Source: Candidatus Calescibacterium sp.
GTDB lineage: Bacteria; Calescibacteriota; Calescibacteriia; Calescibacteriales; Calescibacteriaceae
DNA length: 64,000 nucleotides
Reading direction: 5' to 3'
Assembly: GCA_025060505.1 (NCBI GenBank)
Contig: JANXBU010000001.1
Location: 1 to 64,000 of the forward strand
The position numbers and the translations under genes were made by a program. Positions 34,259 through 43,284 of the stretch are shown piece after piece. Position 1 is the stretch's first letter, and every line of letters starts with the position of its first letter. The notes below the pieces were generated by a model, which did no database searches, was not told the DNA's origin, and worked only from the letters and a program-made list of their open reading frames with translations.

Positions 34259-35524
34259 ATGACTAATGGAAAAAAGAAAAAGGTCGTACTAGTTCTCGGT
34301 GCTCAATGGGGGGATGAAGGAAAAGGAAAAATAGTTGATGTTCTTTCTCGATTCTTTGACTATTCTGTTAGGTTTCAGGGTGGACCGAACGCCGGTCATA
34401 CTGTTGTTTTTGATGGAAGAAAAGTTGTACTTCATACAATACCATCTGGAATACTTCAACCAAATTGTTCCGCAGTTATATCAAACGGGGTTCTCGTTGA
34501 TCCGGATGTTTTTAGAAGAGAGCTTGAAACACTTGAAAAATCCGGCGTTGATTTTAGGGGAAGAATATTTATTTCTCCCTTATGCCACATAATACTTGAT
34601 TTTCATAAACTTCTTGATTCAATAATAGATAAAAGATCTAATATAGGAACAACGAAAATGGGAATTGGTCCTTCTGTTGAGTTCAAGGTCATGAGAAAAG
34701 GAATAAGGATAAAAGATATATTTTCAAACTCTTTGAGAGATAAACTCAAAGATGTTCTTGATTATGCAAAGACTTTATGCAAAGCTCTTGATGACATATC
34801 TGATTTTGAGCATTATTTCGATATCAACAGAGTTGAGAAAAAACTAAACGAGTTTGGAGAAGTAATTCATGACTTTGTTTTTGAAACAGATATTCTTTTG
34901 AAAAGATCAATCAATGAAGGTAAGAGAATTTTGCTTGAAGGAGCTCAGGGGATATTGCTTGATATAGACTTTGGAAGCTATCCTTTTGTCACATCTACGA
35001 ATACAACTCCCGGAGGTGCTCTCACCGGAACTGGTCTTGGACCGAAAGATATTGACCTTATACTTGGCGTATCAAAAGTTTATACAACGAGAGTAGGTGG
35101 TGGATTTTTTCCGTCTGAAATAAACGATCCGGAGCTATCTCAGAAGCTGAGAGAAATAGGACAAGAATATGGTGCTACAACTGGGAGACCAAGAAGAGTC
35201 GGTTGGCTTGATTTCCCAATGCTCAGATATGCGATAAGAGTTGGTAGTATTGACCTTTTAGCTCTAACAAAAATAGACACCCTTGAAAAATTTGGAAGAT
35301 CTCTATATGTGGAGGAGTATCTAATAGATGGTAAAAAATTCACAGAGTTTTCTCCTCTTATTGATGTTCAAAATATCAAAACCGTTCTGAAAGAGTTCAG
35401 AACATCTGATATAAAAAACATTGTAGAGGATCTTACTGGAGTAAAAACCGTAATAAGGTCTTATGGACCTGAAAGGGAAAACATTAAATTTGATGAAGAG
35501 TTTTATTCATTTCTTGTTTCATAA
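34259..35524 (+). CDS. purA: Adenylosuccinate synthase
   Basis: PurA joins aspartate to IMP using GTP, the first committed step to AMP. Landmarks in the 421-residue protein are LGAQWGDEGKGKIVDVLS (P-loop-like GTP site with the catalytic aspartate), VRFQGGPNAGHTVVF with the catalytic histidine, GTTKMGIGPSVEFKVMR, LEGAQGILLDIDFGSYPFVTSTNTTPGG, YTTRVGGGFFPSEI and TTGRPRRVGWLDFPMLRYA. The usual PAYxDK phrase is replaced by PSVEFK. The length is normal and the start at the ATG at 34259 gives the typical short N-terminus. The 3' end overlaps the start of the Omp85 gene, so the two are probably co-transcribed although functionally unrelated. No other purine gene is here. Confidence 0.96.
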   Translation: MTNGKKKKVVLVLGAQWGDEGKGKIVDVLSRFFDYSVRFQGGPNAGHTVVFDGRKVVLHTIPSGILQPNCSAVISNGVLVDPDVFRRELETLEKSGVDFRGRIFISPLCHIILDFHKLLDSIIDKRSNIGTTKMGIGPSVEFKVMRKGIRIKDIFSNSLRDKLKDVLDYAKTLCKALDDISDFEHYFDINRVEKKLNEFGEVIHDFVFETDILLKRSINEGKRILLEGAQGILLDIDFGSYPFVTSTNTTPGGALTGTGLGPKDIDLILGVSKVYTTRVGGGFFPSEINDPELSQKLREIGQEYGATTGRPRRVGWLDFPMLRYAIRVGSIDLLALTKIDTLEKFGRSLYVEEYLIDGKKFTEFSPLIDVQNIKTVLKEFRTSDIKNIVEDLTGVKTVIRSYGPERENIKFDEEFYSFLVS

Positions 35525-38180
35525 CATTTGTTCAATTTCGTTATTTTCTTTATTTTTTTATTTTTCCTTGTTATTTTCTCATGACTCTTTAGCATTTTCT
35601 TGTAACTTTGATGTTTATGTATCGGGAAGAAAGATAAATTGCAACAGCAATCAATTTGAAAGACAGATCTGTGAGATAATTAAAAGTTGTCCATCTTTTC
35701 ATCAGCTGGATAGAATATTGAGGTCGCTATATCAATCACAGATAATATCTGATTTTTATTTACAAAATTCTGGAGAATCAACATATGTCAATATTGTTCC
35801 AATCATAAGCTTCACAGAAGTTCAAATCAGTGGGAATATTCCGCTGGAAATCTATAGAAGGTTTGAGGAGTTACTGAAAACAAAGAGATTTAGGAAAGTT
35901 GAGGAGGTCAAAAATCTGTGCGAAGATATGATGATGCAGGAGGGTGTAGTTAATCCAGTTTGCTCGGTTAGTATTCAAAATACTAAAGTTTTTGTTGAAA
36001 TATCTGGATCGGTGAGTTTTATTGATGATATAAAATTATCTTTGGATGATAAATCTATTGAAAATGAAATCTATGCAGTTTTGTTAGATTTCAAATCAAA
36101 AAGATTTTTTCCGGCTCAGGTTCAGCAGATTAGAAAATCAGTTTTGATATTGCTCAGGGATTATGGATATCTGAATCCTCAGGTAGATATATCATTCAAT
36201 TCAGGAACTCTATATTGCAACGTGAAGGTGGGTAGAAAATATGTGCTTTTTATACAGATTGATGGAGTAGAAGAGTTAATAGATATATCGGAAGATCAAA
36301 TCAGAGAAGAGATAATAAACAACTTTTCTGGAAACTTTTCTCAGTATTCTGTCAAATTATTTATTGAAAATTTTCTCAAAACACATAAAATACACCATCC
36401 ACAGGTTTATGTTTCGGAGGTAGAAATTGATGAGCAGATTTCAAATGTAAAGGTTGTTATCAAGCTTCCGAAAATGTTTTACCTTGATGAATTCAGAATA
36501 GATGGACTCAAAGCTTTGGATGAAGATGATATAAAGTATTACATAGGTGCAAAAGAGAGAAATATTATAACAGTATTCTATCCAAAATACGGATTGTATC
36601 AGGAAGATCAAATAGACGCTTTTGTTTTGAGAATTAAGGAGTTTGCAAGATTGAAGGGATTCTTTGATTTTAAGATAAAGGATTTTAAAAAAGATGTTTC
36701 TGGAGACAGTTTGAAGATAAAAGTTTCGGTTGAGGAAGGAGAAAGAGCGATAATAGATAACTTCTATATATACAATTTCCCTCAGAAGGTGAGTGATGAT
36801 ATAGAACTTCCAGAAACCCCAGTTTTCTATGACAAAGATTTCATTAACGAATTAAGAAGTGAGCTTGAAAAATTACTGAGAGATTATGGTTTTGAAGATT
36901 TTGATATAGTAGTTTACGAAAATTGGAGAACCAAAAAACTTGTTGATGTTACCTTTGTTTATACTGGGGATAAAAGTGAAAACCTCGTTTGGTATATATT
37001 TGCAAACTCAAGAACAGATACAAGGCTTGTTAAAGATATAAGTGAGGTTGAAGTAGGAGACAAGCTGAGAAATAGCATTGTTGAATCGGTTTATGATAAT
37101 CTGAGCGGTACAAGATATTTTGATTACATAGATGTAAAACCGTATACAATATCTGCGGATTATGTTCCTCAGAATTCTGTTTCTCCCAGAAGGTATTCTA
37201 TTTTGGTGATTAATTTACAAGAGGGTAAATTAAACGAATTTGAGGTTTCAGGTGGAATATCTTCTGTTGAAGGAGTTAGAGGCTCTTTTGAATTTACAAG
37301 GAGAAACATATTTTATTGGGGACTTGATTTTTCTGCTGGTATTCGTTCTTCATACTGGGTATTTCCATTTGGGAGAGAGATGGGTCTTACCTTTCTTGGT
37401 TTCCATTCGGAGTTTGTAAGAAGAAAGCTTGTGGAGAAATTTGATGTATCTTTGTCTTTTTCACCAAAGTATGAAAGTACTTTCTTATATAATATACAGA
37501 AACCGCTTGTTTTGTCTCTTAATATCTCTCGCGATGTTAGTTTTTTTAGAATAATGAATTCTTTTTCATTTGAATTAAGAGAGCTGACATCTTGGCCTGG
37601 TTTTTCTATTATACCGGAATCGAAAAGTTTGAGAAATTTATTCTTTGTTTCTCAAGGAATTTCCTTCAAAAAATCTGGGTTTTCTGGTATTCTGAGAAAC
37701 GATGTTTTTCTTTCACAGAAGATTTCAGATAAAATAGAGCTTTCATCAGAGTTTTATGATCTAAGAGAATTTTGGGGCATTGGAGCTGTTTTTTCCATTG
37801 GTAGAATATTTGTTTCGGATATATTTTATGTTCCGTTGGAACACAGGTTTTTTCTTGGTGGATTCAGAGGTCCAAGAGGATATAGGGAGATGTCAGTATA
37901 TTCAGATATTGTTCCGGAGCTCAGAAACAAATCTTCAAACAAGGTTCTAATTATGACTGAAATTTTCTCACCAAAACTTTATTTTCTCAGATCTTATGTT
38001 TTTTTTGATGTTGGCTCTGTGTTCTACGATTCGCAAAATCCCTTTTTCTACAAGGGTGTTGGACCGGGAGTTTTTATGGATACTCCTTTTGGATCGTTCC
38101 GCTTTGAGCTGGGATATGGTATAGATCGTAAGATATTTATGATACATTTCTCTTTTGGTCTCAATAGATTCACATTGTGA
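35493..38180 (+). CDS. Omp85-family outer membrane assembly protein (BamA/TamA-like)
   Basis: Omp85 proteins insert beta-barrel proteins into the outer membrane or secrete proteins through it. From the ATG at 35493 the product has about 895 residues. It has a long hydrophobic N-terminus acting as a signal peptide (IHFLFHNICSISLFSLFFYF), a periplasmic part of about 500 residues with several POTRA-like repeats (for example the one starting FYLDEFRIDGLKALDEDDIK), and a C-terminal 16-strand-type barrel. The barrel has the family loop motif FLGGFRGPRGYREM and the near-terminal GVGPGVFMDTPFGSFRFELGYG (described, not quoted in full: VGPGV, then PFGSFRFELGYG), ending in a barrel-closing strand. Whether it is BamA or TamA is undecided, as skp, lpxD and tamB are not adjacent. 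The start overlaps purA by 32 bases. Confidence 0.87.
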   Translation: MKSFIHFLFHNICSISLFSLFFYFSLLFSHDSLAFSCNFDVYVSGRKINCNSNQFERQICEIIKSCPSFHQLDRILRSLYQSQIISDFYLQNSGESTYVNIVPIISFTEVQISGNIPLEIYRRFEELLKTKRFRKVEEVKNLCEDMMMQEGVVNPVCSVSIQNTKVFVEISGSVSFIDDIKLSLDDKSIENEIYAVLLDFKSKRFFPAQVQQIRKSVLILLRDYGYLNPQVDISFNSGTLYCNVKVGRKYVLFIQIDGVEELIDISEDQIREEIINNFSGNFSQYSVKLFIENFLKTHKIHHPQVYVSEVEIDEQISNVKVVIKLPKMFYLDEFRIDGLKALDEDDIKYYIGAKERNIITVFYPKYGLYQEDQIDAFVLRIKEFARLKGFFDFKIKDFKKDVSGDSLKIKVSVEEGERAIIDNFYIYNFPQKVSDDIELPETPVFYDKDFINELRSELEKLLRDYGFEDFDIVVYENWRTKKLVDVTFVYTGDKSENLVWYIFANSRTDTRLVKDISEVEVGDKLRNSIVESVYDNLSGTRYFDYIDVKPYTISADYVPQNSVSPRRYSILVINLQEGKLNEFEVSGGISSVEGVRGSFEFTRRNIFYWGLDFSAGIRSSYWVFPFGREMGLTFLGFHSEFVRRKLVEKFDVSLSFSPKYESTFLYNIQKPLVLSLNISRDVSFFRIMNSFSFELRELTSWPGFSIIPESKSLRNLFFVSQGISFKKSGFSGILRNDVFLSQKISDKIELSSEFYDLREFWGIGAVFSIGRIFVSDIFYVPLEHRFFLGGFRGPRGYREMSVYSDIVPELRNKSSNKVLIMTEIFSPKLYFLRSYVFFDVGSVFYDSQNPFFYKGVGPGVFMDTPFGSFRFELGYGIDRKIFMIHFSFGLNRFTL

Positions 38181-38462
38181 GACTCTTGTGTTTATTATCT
38201 ACCAGGAATTTTTCAGGATTATAAATATTTTCCAAAAGCATCCGAGGTATAATATGGAGTATCACTTGACATTTGGTGATCACGAAAAGGATTTCTTTGG
38301 AAGATTATTTTGGGAATCTAATAAAAATCTAGCAAGCATAAAATCTAAAATAAGTTATGACCTGAGATATGGCTGATGGAGCATAATTTATTTATTTGAA
38401 TTTAGGTTTTACAAAAATGCTCAATTTTTAATATAGTGGGAGCATTTATATAAGAGTTTTTT
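38181..38462. other. Intergenic region before the copper ATPase gene
   Basis: This gap of about 280 bases holds no gene I can support. A 73-codon ORF (38155-38376) overlaps the end of the Omp85 gene and resembles nothing known. A TATAAG a few bases upstream of the copper ATPase ATG at 38463 could be its -10 box. I see no copper-regulator operator that I would defend. Confidence 0.35.
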
Positions 38463-40808
38463 ATGCAGTTGAATATAAAAATAGGTGGTATGACCTGTGC
38501 TGGATGTGTCTCTTCAATAGAAAACTCAGTAAGAAAAATAAAGGGAGTGAAAGATATAAGAGTTGATCTTGAAGAGCAGAAAGCTACTGTTATATACGAT
38601 GGGGGAGCCGATGTTATTAAAGATATCGTTTCTACAATATCAAGGAAGGGTTATTATGTTGTACCAGAAAAGTTGATCATTTTCACTGACTTGGTAAGTT
38701 CTGACATCAAAAAAGAAATAGAGAAAATTGAGGGAGTTATCTCTGTTCAAACATTTATTGACGAAATTGATATATCGTATATATCACAGAATCCAGAAAA
38801 GATAATGAGGGAAGTTCAGAAACTTGGTGTAAGAGTACTTAGATATGTAAAGGGTGGAGATAAAGATCTTCAAAGTGATTTGGATGTAAAGGCTCTAAGA
38901 AGAGATTTCCTTATTTCTCTTCCACCTGCTATTTACTTTTTGGTAAGAATGTTTTTTCATCATTTGGATTATCTGAAGTATATTGATTTTTTGGTTTGCT
39001 CATCTATAATTCCTTTGGCTTATAGTAGATTTGCGAGAGGTTTTTTCAAGAAGCTAATTAATTTCAGCTCAGATATGAATGTGCTTGTTTCTCTTGGAGT
39101 TTTCTCAGCTTACATTTTCAGTGTTGTTGAAACTTTTTTCCCCGAGTTTCTCCCGGGAAATTTTCTTTTCTATGAGAGCTCAGCAATTATAACTTCTGTT
39201 GTTCTTCTTGGGAGATACATAGAAATGTCTGTTAGGAAGAAAGGATATGGTGTTCTGAGAAAGATAATTGAGATGGAGCCGCAGTTAGCAATAGTTTTGG
39301 AAGACGGAAAAGAGGTGCAAAAGAGCATATCTGAGCTCAGGCATGGTGATCGAGTTGTAGTCAGAGAAGGTGTTAGAGTTCCAGCAGACGGAAATATTAT
39401 AAGGGGAAGGATGAAGATAGATGAATCTCACATTACAGGAGAAATTCAGCCGGTGGTAAAAACTCATAATGAAAGAGTATTTTGTGGTTCTCTTGTTCTT
39501 GAAGGGTGGGGTTTGATTGAAGTTGAGAATATAGGGGATGACACAATTTTGAGAAAAATGATAAGAGCGATTAAGGAATCTCGCTTTAAGAAAACATCTT
39601 TTGAAAGATTATCAGATAAAATCTCAGCCTTCTTTGTTCCTTCTGTTATTCTTATTTCTCTTGTATCTTTTGTTTTCTGGATTTTTTATGTTCCTGATTT
39701 TGCTTTTGCCCTTGAAAGATCTATCTCTGTTCTTGTTGTAGCTTGTCCTTGTGCTCTTGGTCTTGCTACTCCGACTGCCTTGCTTTCAGCCGTTGTAAAA
39801 TCTGCAGGTTTGAATATAGTTGTTAGAAATGCAAGTGCTTTTGAGTTGATACCAATGATCAAAAATATTGCCTTCGATAAAACCGGAACTCTTACAGAGG
39901 GAAAGTTGAGAATAAAAGATGTTGTCATATACGATGAATCTTACAATTTGAAGAGTTTCATTGAGCTTGTAGCAAGTGCTGAATCAGTTTCAGATCACAA
40001 GATAGCACAAGCTTTGGTCGATTACTCAGCAGAGCTTGGATGCAATATAAAGCCCCCAGAATCTTTCTTTTCTCTTAAAGGAAAAGGAATATGGGCAAAA
40101 GTTGAAAATATTGAGGTAATAATCGGAAATGAGAAGATTCTCAAAGATTTTGGTCTTGAAGTCCCAGATGTAAAGTTCCAAAATGGATATTCTCGTATAT
40201 ATGTTTTTTTTCAGAGAAAGTTTGCAGGTGTTATCGCTGTTGAGGAGAAAATAAATCAGCTCTCATATGAGGTTGTAGATTTTTTAAGGAAGAATGGCAA
40301 AGATATATATCTGATAACGGGAGATAGCTTGGGTGCTGCGCATAAAGTTGCGGTGAATTTGGGAATAGATAAAGTTTTTGCTGGAGTTTTACCAGATGAA
40401 AAGGTCAAAATCATATCTGAAATAAAAAAGAAAGGTTATACTGCGATGGTTGGCGATGGAATAAATGATGCGCCTGCTCTGTCTTCCGCTGATGTTGGTA
40501 TTGCTGTAAATTCTGCTTCTGAAATATCAAAAATAAGCTCAGATGTGGTTGTTCCTTCTCTGAAACTCCTGCCTGTGTTGTTTCGTTTGTCAAGTTACGT
40601 TGTGAAAACTATCAAAATGAACTTATTTTGGGCTTTTCTATACAATCTTATTCTTATCCCAATTGCTGCCGGAGTTCTTTACAAGTTTGGGATATTTATA
40701 AATCCAATGCTTTCTGCATTAGCTATGTCTTTGAGTTCTATTTTCGTTGTTGTCAATTCGCTGACTGTTTTGTCAAAAAGGTTTGGAAATTTGAAGAGCA
40801 GTGTATAA
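38463..40808 (+). CDS. copA: Copper-exporting P-type ATPase (P1B-1)
   Basis: This membrane pump exports Cu(I) with ATP. The 781-residue protein has one functional heavy-metal-associated domain (GGMTCAGCVSSIE, residues about 8-20). A second ferredoxin-like domain (about 70-135) has lost its CxxC, then come eight membrane helices. Core motifs are MKIDESHITGE (TGE actuator), ACPCALGLATPTAL (CPC metal site in helix 6), AFDKTGTLTEGK (phosphorylated aspartate), VGDGINDAPALSSADVGIA, and helix 7-8 signatures FLYNLILIPIA and LSALAMSLSSIFVVVNSL, which match the Cu(I) subgroup. The nucleotide-binding SEHP motif reads SDHK: the histidine is kept and the proline lost. No CueR/CsoR regulator or CopZ chaperone gene is adjacent. 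Confidence 0.94.
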   Translation: MQLNIKIGGMTCAGCVSSIENSVRKIKGVKDIRVDLEEQKATVIYDGGADVIKDIVSTISRKGYYVVPEKLIIFTDLVSSDIKKEIEKIEGVISVQTFIDEIDISYISQNPEKIMREVQKLGVRVLRYVKGGDKDLQSDLDVKALRRDFLISLPPAIYFLVRMFFHHLDYLKYIDFLVCSSIIPLAYSRFARGFFKKLINFSSDMNVLVSLGVFSAYIFSVVETFFPEFLPGNFLFYESSAIITSVVLLGRYIEMSVRKKGYGVLRKIIEMEPQLAIVLEDGKEVQKSISELRHGDRVVVREGVRVPADGNIIRGRMKIDESHITGEIQPVVKTHNERVFCGSLVLEGWGLIEVENIGDDTILRKMIRAIKESRFKKTSFERLSDKISAFFVPSVILISLVSFVFWIFYVPDFAFALERSISVLVVACPCALGLATPTALLSAVVKSAGLNIVVRNASAFELIPMIKNIAFDKTGTLTEGKLRIKDVVIYDESYNLKSFIELVASAESVSDHKIAQALVDYSAELGCNIKPPESFFSLKGKGIWAKVENIEVIIGNEKILKDFGLEVPDVKFQNGYSRIYVFFQRKFAGVIAVEEKINQLSYEVVDFLRKNGKDIYLITGDSLGAAHKVAVNLGIDKVFAGVLPDEKVKIISEIKKKGYTAMVGDGINDAPALSSADVGIAVNSASEISKISSDVVVPSLKLLPVLFRLSSYVVKTIKMNLFWAFLYNLILIPIAAGVLYKFGIFINPMLSALAMSLSSIFVVVNSLTVLSKRFGNLKSSV

Positions 40809-40817
40809 TCTTTTCTT

Positions 40818-41126
40818 TTATTTCTTTTCTCTTTCAAGGATCATTGATATATATTTTTCGATATCTTTTGCCAGGTCTATATCTTTTTGTGTTACAGCAT
40901 TTTCAGAGTGAGTTTTGAGTTTAATTAGGATTTTTTTGTATCCGAATTCTATATCTGGATGGTGAAAGTGTGCTTCTGATAATCCAGCTATAAGGTTCAG
41001 AATCATCATTGTTTCCTTGAAATTTTTTGTAGATATTTCTCTTTTTATGTATTTTGACTCTTTGTCGTATAGCCAGCTTTTAATCTCATTTTTCAGTATA
41101 TCCTGTATTTTTTCGTCGCTTAGCAT
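40818..41126 (-). CDS. Pterin-4a-carbinolamine dehydratase
   Basis: This small enzyme dehydrates 4a-hydroxytetrahydrobiopterin-type intermediates to regenerate pterin cofactors. Many bacterial homologues sit in genomes without aromatic amino acid hydroxylases and may act in other pterin chemistry. The roughly 102-residue protein has the family core SEAHFHHPDIEFGYKKILIK (H-F-H-H-P with the active-site histidines), then LKTHSENAVTQKDIDLAKDIE, which matches LxTHxxxGLTxxDxxLAxxID. Two adjacent ATG codons (41129 and 41126) are possible; the second gives the seven-base spacing from a TATAAT box shared by other genes here. It is convergent with copA, with nine bases between the stops, and no pterin or phenylalanine hydroxylase gene is nearby. 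Confidence 0.87.
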   Translation of the reverse strand: MLSDEKIQDILKNEIKSWLYDKESKYIKREISTKNFKETMMILNLIAGLSEAHFHHPDIEFGYKKILIKLKTHSENAVTQKDIDLAKDIEKYISMILEREKK

Positions 41127-41133
41127 CATCGCT

Positions 41134-41139
41134 ATTATA
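41134..41139 (-). promoter_or_regulatory. TATAAT -10 box of the pterin dehydratase gene, leaderless spacing
   Basis: On the minus strand a perfect TATAAT lies four bases before the first ATG and seven before the second (41126), with TTTTCA eighteen bases upstream as a weak -35. No Shine-Dalgarno sequence fits between box and start. Confidence 0.5.
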
Positions 41140-41327
41140 GCATTTTTCTAAAGCTTCTGAAAAACTTCAGAAAATCTGTTTCTGTATCTTTTTGGATTTT
41201 GTTTTTCTCAGTATCTTGATTTTGTTTTTGGTATATTTTGTTTCTGGTATTTAGATTTTATGCATGTAGAAATTTTTCTGAGCTTGCAAAAAAGTAATCT
41301 TATTTGATTTATTTTTACAGCTTTCTT

Positions 41328-43223
41328 ATGAAGGTTGAATATGATTTGTCATTATTTTCTGAATATGATATTTGGCTTTTTAGAGAGGGGTCACACACTC
41401 GGCTTTATGATAAATTTGGAGCGCATATTGTAGAAGATGGAGTATATTTTGCTGTTTGGGCACCTTCTGCAAGTTATGTTTCAGTTATAGGAGATTTCAA
41501 TCACTGGGATAAATGGGCGCATCCGCTGAAAAAAAGAGATGGGGGTATCTGGGACGGATTTATAAGGGGCATAAAAGAAGGAACAAAGTATAAGTTTTAC
41601 GTGGAAAAAATATCAACAGGATACTCACAAGATAAGGCTGATCCTTTTGGTTTTTTCTTTGAGGTTCCCCCAAAAACAGCTTCTATAGTTTGGAACATAG
41701 ATTTTCCGTGGTCTGACTATGAATGGATTTCAAAAAGAAAAGAAATTCAGGGACATCAAAAACCTATATCAATTTATGAAGTTCATATCGGTTCTTGGAG
41801 GAGGGTACCGGAGGAGGATAGAAGGTATCTCAATTACAGAGAGCTCGCTCACTACCTTGCAGATTATGTAAAAGAGATGGGCTTTACTCATGTTGAGTTT
41901 CTTCCTGTTATGGAACATCCTTTCTATGGTTCATGGGGCTATCAAACAACAGGATATTTTGCACCTACATCTCGTTATGGTACTCCACAAGATTTTGCCT
42001 ATCTGATAAATTATCTCCACAACAATGGTATCGGTGTTATTCTTGATTGGGTTCCTTCGCATTTTCCTACAGACGGTCATGCTCTTGCTTTTTTTGATGG
42101 AACACACCTTTATGAGTATGAAGATCCAAGAAAAAGATGGCATCCTGATTGGGCGAGTTTCATTTTTGATTACTCAAAAGGAGAGGTTCGCTCTTTTCTT
42201 CTGAGTTCGGCGCATTTCTGGTTCGAGAAATATCATATTGATGGTATAAGAGTAGATGCTGTTGCTTCTATGCTATATCTTGATTATTCAAGAGGGGATG
42301 GTCAGTGGACTCCGAACATACATGGAGGTAAGGAAAACCTTGAAGCCATAGACTTTCTGAAAAAACTAAATGAAACTTTATATTTTAGCTTTGAGGGTAT
42401 TCATACAGTAGCTGAGGAATCTACTGCTTGGCCTATGGTTTCAAGACCAACTTATGTTGGCGGACTCGGATTTGGTATGAAATGGAATATGGGTTGGATG
42501 CACGATACTCTTTTTTTCTTCTCAAAAGATCCAGTTCACAGAAAGTATCATATGAACTCAATTACATTTAGTATATGGTATGCTTTTTATGAAAATTTTG
42601 TCCTGCCGCTTTCTCATGACGAAGTGGTTCACGGTAAAGGTTCTCTCATATCTAAAATGCCCGGGGATATTTGGCAAAAATTTGCTAATCTCAGACTTCT
42701 ATATGGATATATGTGGACTCATCCGGGAAAGAAACTTCTTTTTATGGGAGGAGAGTTTGCACAATGGAAAGAGTGGGATCACAACCATAGCTTAGATTGG
42801 CATCTTATTCAGTATCGGGAGCACGAAGGAATCAGAAAGTGGATAAAAGATCTAAACAAGGTTTACAGGGAACACAGAGCTTTATATGAAACAGATTTTT
42901 ACTCAGATGGTTTTGAATGGGTTGATTTTTCCGACGCGGATCAAACTGTGATAAGTTATCTCAGAAAGAGCAAAGATGAAAAGGAGATCATTCTTGTAGT
43001 TTGCAACTTCACACCAGTTCCAAGATATAAATATAGAGTAGGTGTTCCGAGGGATGGTTTCTGGAAAGAAATTCTCAATTCTGATTCACACTACTATGGT
43101 GGTTCAGGTATGGGGAATTTGGGAGGAGTAAATGCTGAGAACATAGCTTATCATGGAAGAGAATATTCGGTATCTATAACCTTGCCACCACTTGCAATAG
43201 TCGTTTTCAGACATACTTCTTGA
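41328..43223 (+). CDS. glgB: 1,4-alpha-glucan branching enzyme (GH13)
   Basis: GlgB cuts alpha-1,4-glucan and rejoins it by alpha-1,6 bonds to branch glycogen. From the ATG at 41328 ([18 protein letters not shown]) the protein has 631 residues; a TTG at 41304 is less likely. It has an N-terminal CBM48 domain ([20 protein letters not shown]), then the GH13 barrel with [35 protein letters not shown] (nucleophile aspartate), TVAEESTAW (acid/base glutamate) and [14 protein letters not shown] (third carboxylate). [20 protein letters not shown] is diagnostic for branching enzymes rather than amylases. Glycogen synthase and phosphorylase genes are not adjacent. CsrA represses glycogen genes in Escherichia coli, but no CsrA site is visible at this start. 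Confidence 0.96.
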   Translation: MKVEYDLSLFSEYDIWLFREGSHTRLYDKFGAHIVEDGVYFAVWAPSASYVSVIGDFNHWDKWAHPLKKRDGGIWDGFIRGIKEGTKYKFYVEKISTGYSQDKADPFGFFFEVPPKTASIVWNIDFPWSDYEWISKRKEIQGHQKPISIYEVHIGSWRRVPEEDRRYLNYRELAHYLADYVKEMGFTHVEFLPVMEHPFYGSWGYQTTGYFAPTSRYGTPQDFAYLINYLHNNGIGVILDWVPSHFPTDGHALAFFDGTHLYEYEDPRKRWHPDWASFIFDYSKGEVRSFLLSSAHFWFEKYHIDGIRVDAVASMLYLDYSRGDGQWTPNIHGGKENLEAIDFLKKLNETLYFSFEGIHTVAEESTAWPMVSRPTYVGGLGFGMKWNMGWMHDTLFFFSKDPVHRKYHMNSITFSIWYAFYENFVLPLSHDEVVHGKGSLISKMPGDIWQKFANLRLLYGYMWTHPGKKLLFMGGEFAQWKEWDHNHSLDWHLIQYREHEGIRKWIKDLNKVYREHRALYETDFYSDGFEWVDFSDADQTVISYLRKSKDEKEIILVVCNFTPVPRYKYRVGVPRDGFWKEILNSDSHYYGGSGMGNLGGVNAENIAYHGREYSVSITLPPLAIVVFRHTS

Positions 43224-43271
43224 TGGATGATGTAACCGGTCAAAATTTTAACAAAATCTTGAAAGAATTTT

Positions 43272-43277
43272 TATAAT
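43272..43277 (+). promoter_or_regulatory. TATAAT -10 box of the lipoprotein gene, leaderless spacing
   Basis: A perfect TATAAT lies seven bases before the ATG at 43285, with TTAACA eighteen bases upstream of it as a fair -35 element. No Shine-Dalgarno sequence is present. This is the best complete example of the leaderless pattern. Confidence 0.55.
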
Positions 43278-43284
43278 TTCAAGT

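Noticed and set aside
38155-38376. 73-codon plus-strand ORF after the Omp85 gene
   Set aside because: It overlaps the end of the Omp85 gene in another frame, has no ribosome binding site and no recognisable similarity, so it is treated as non-coding.
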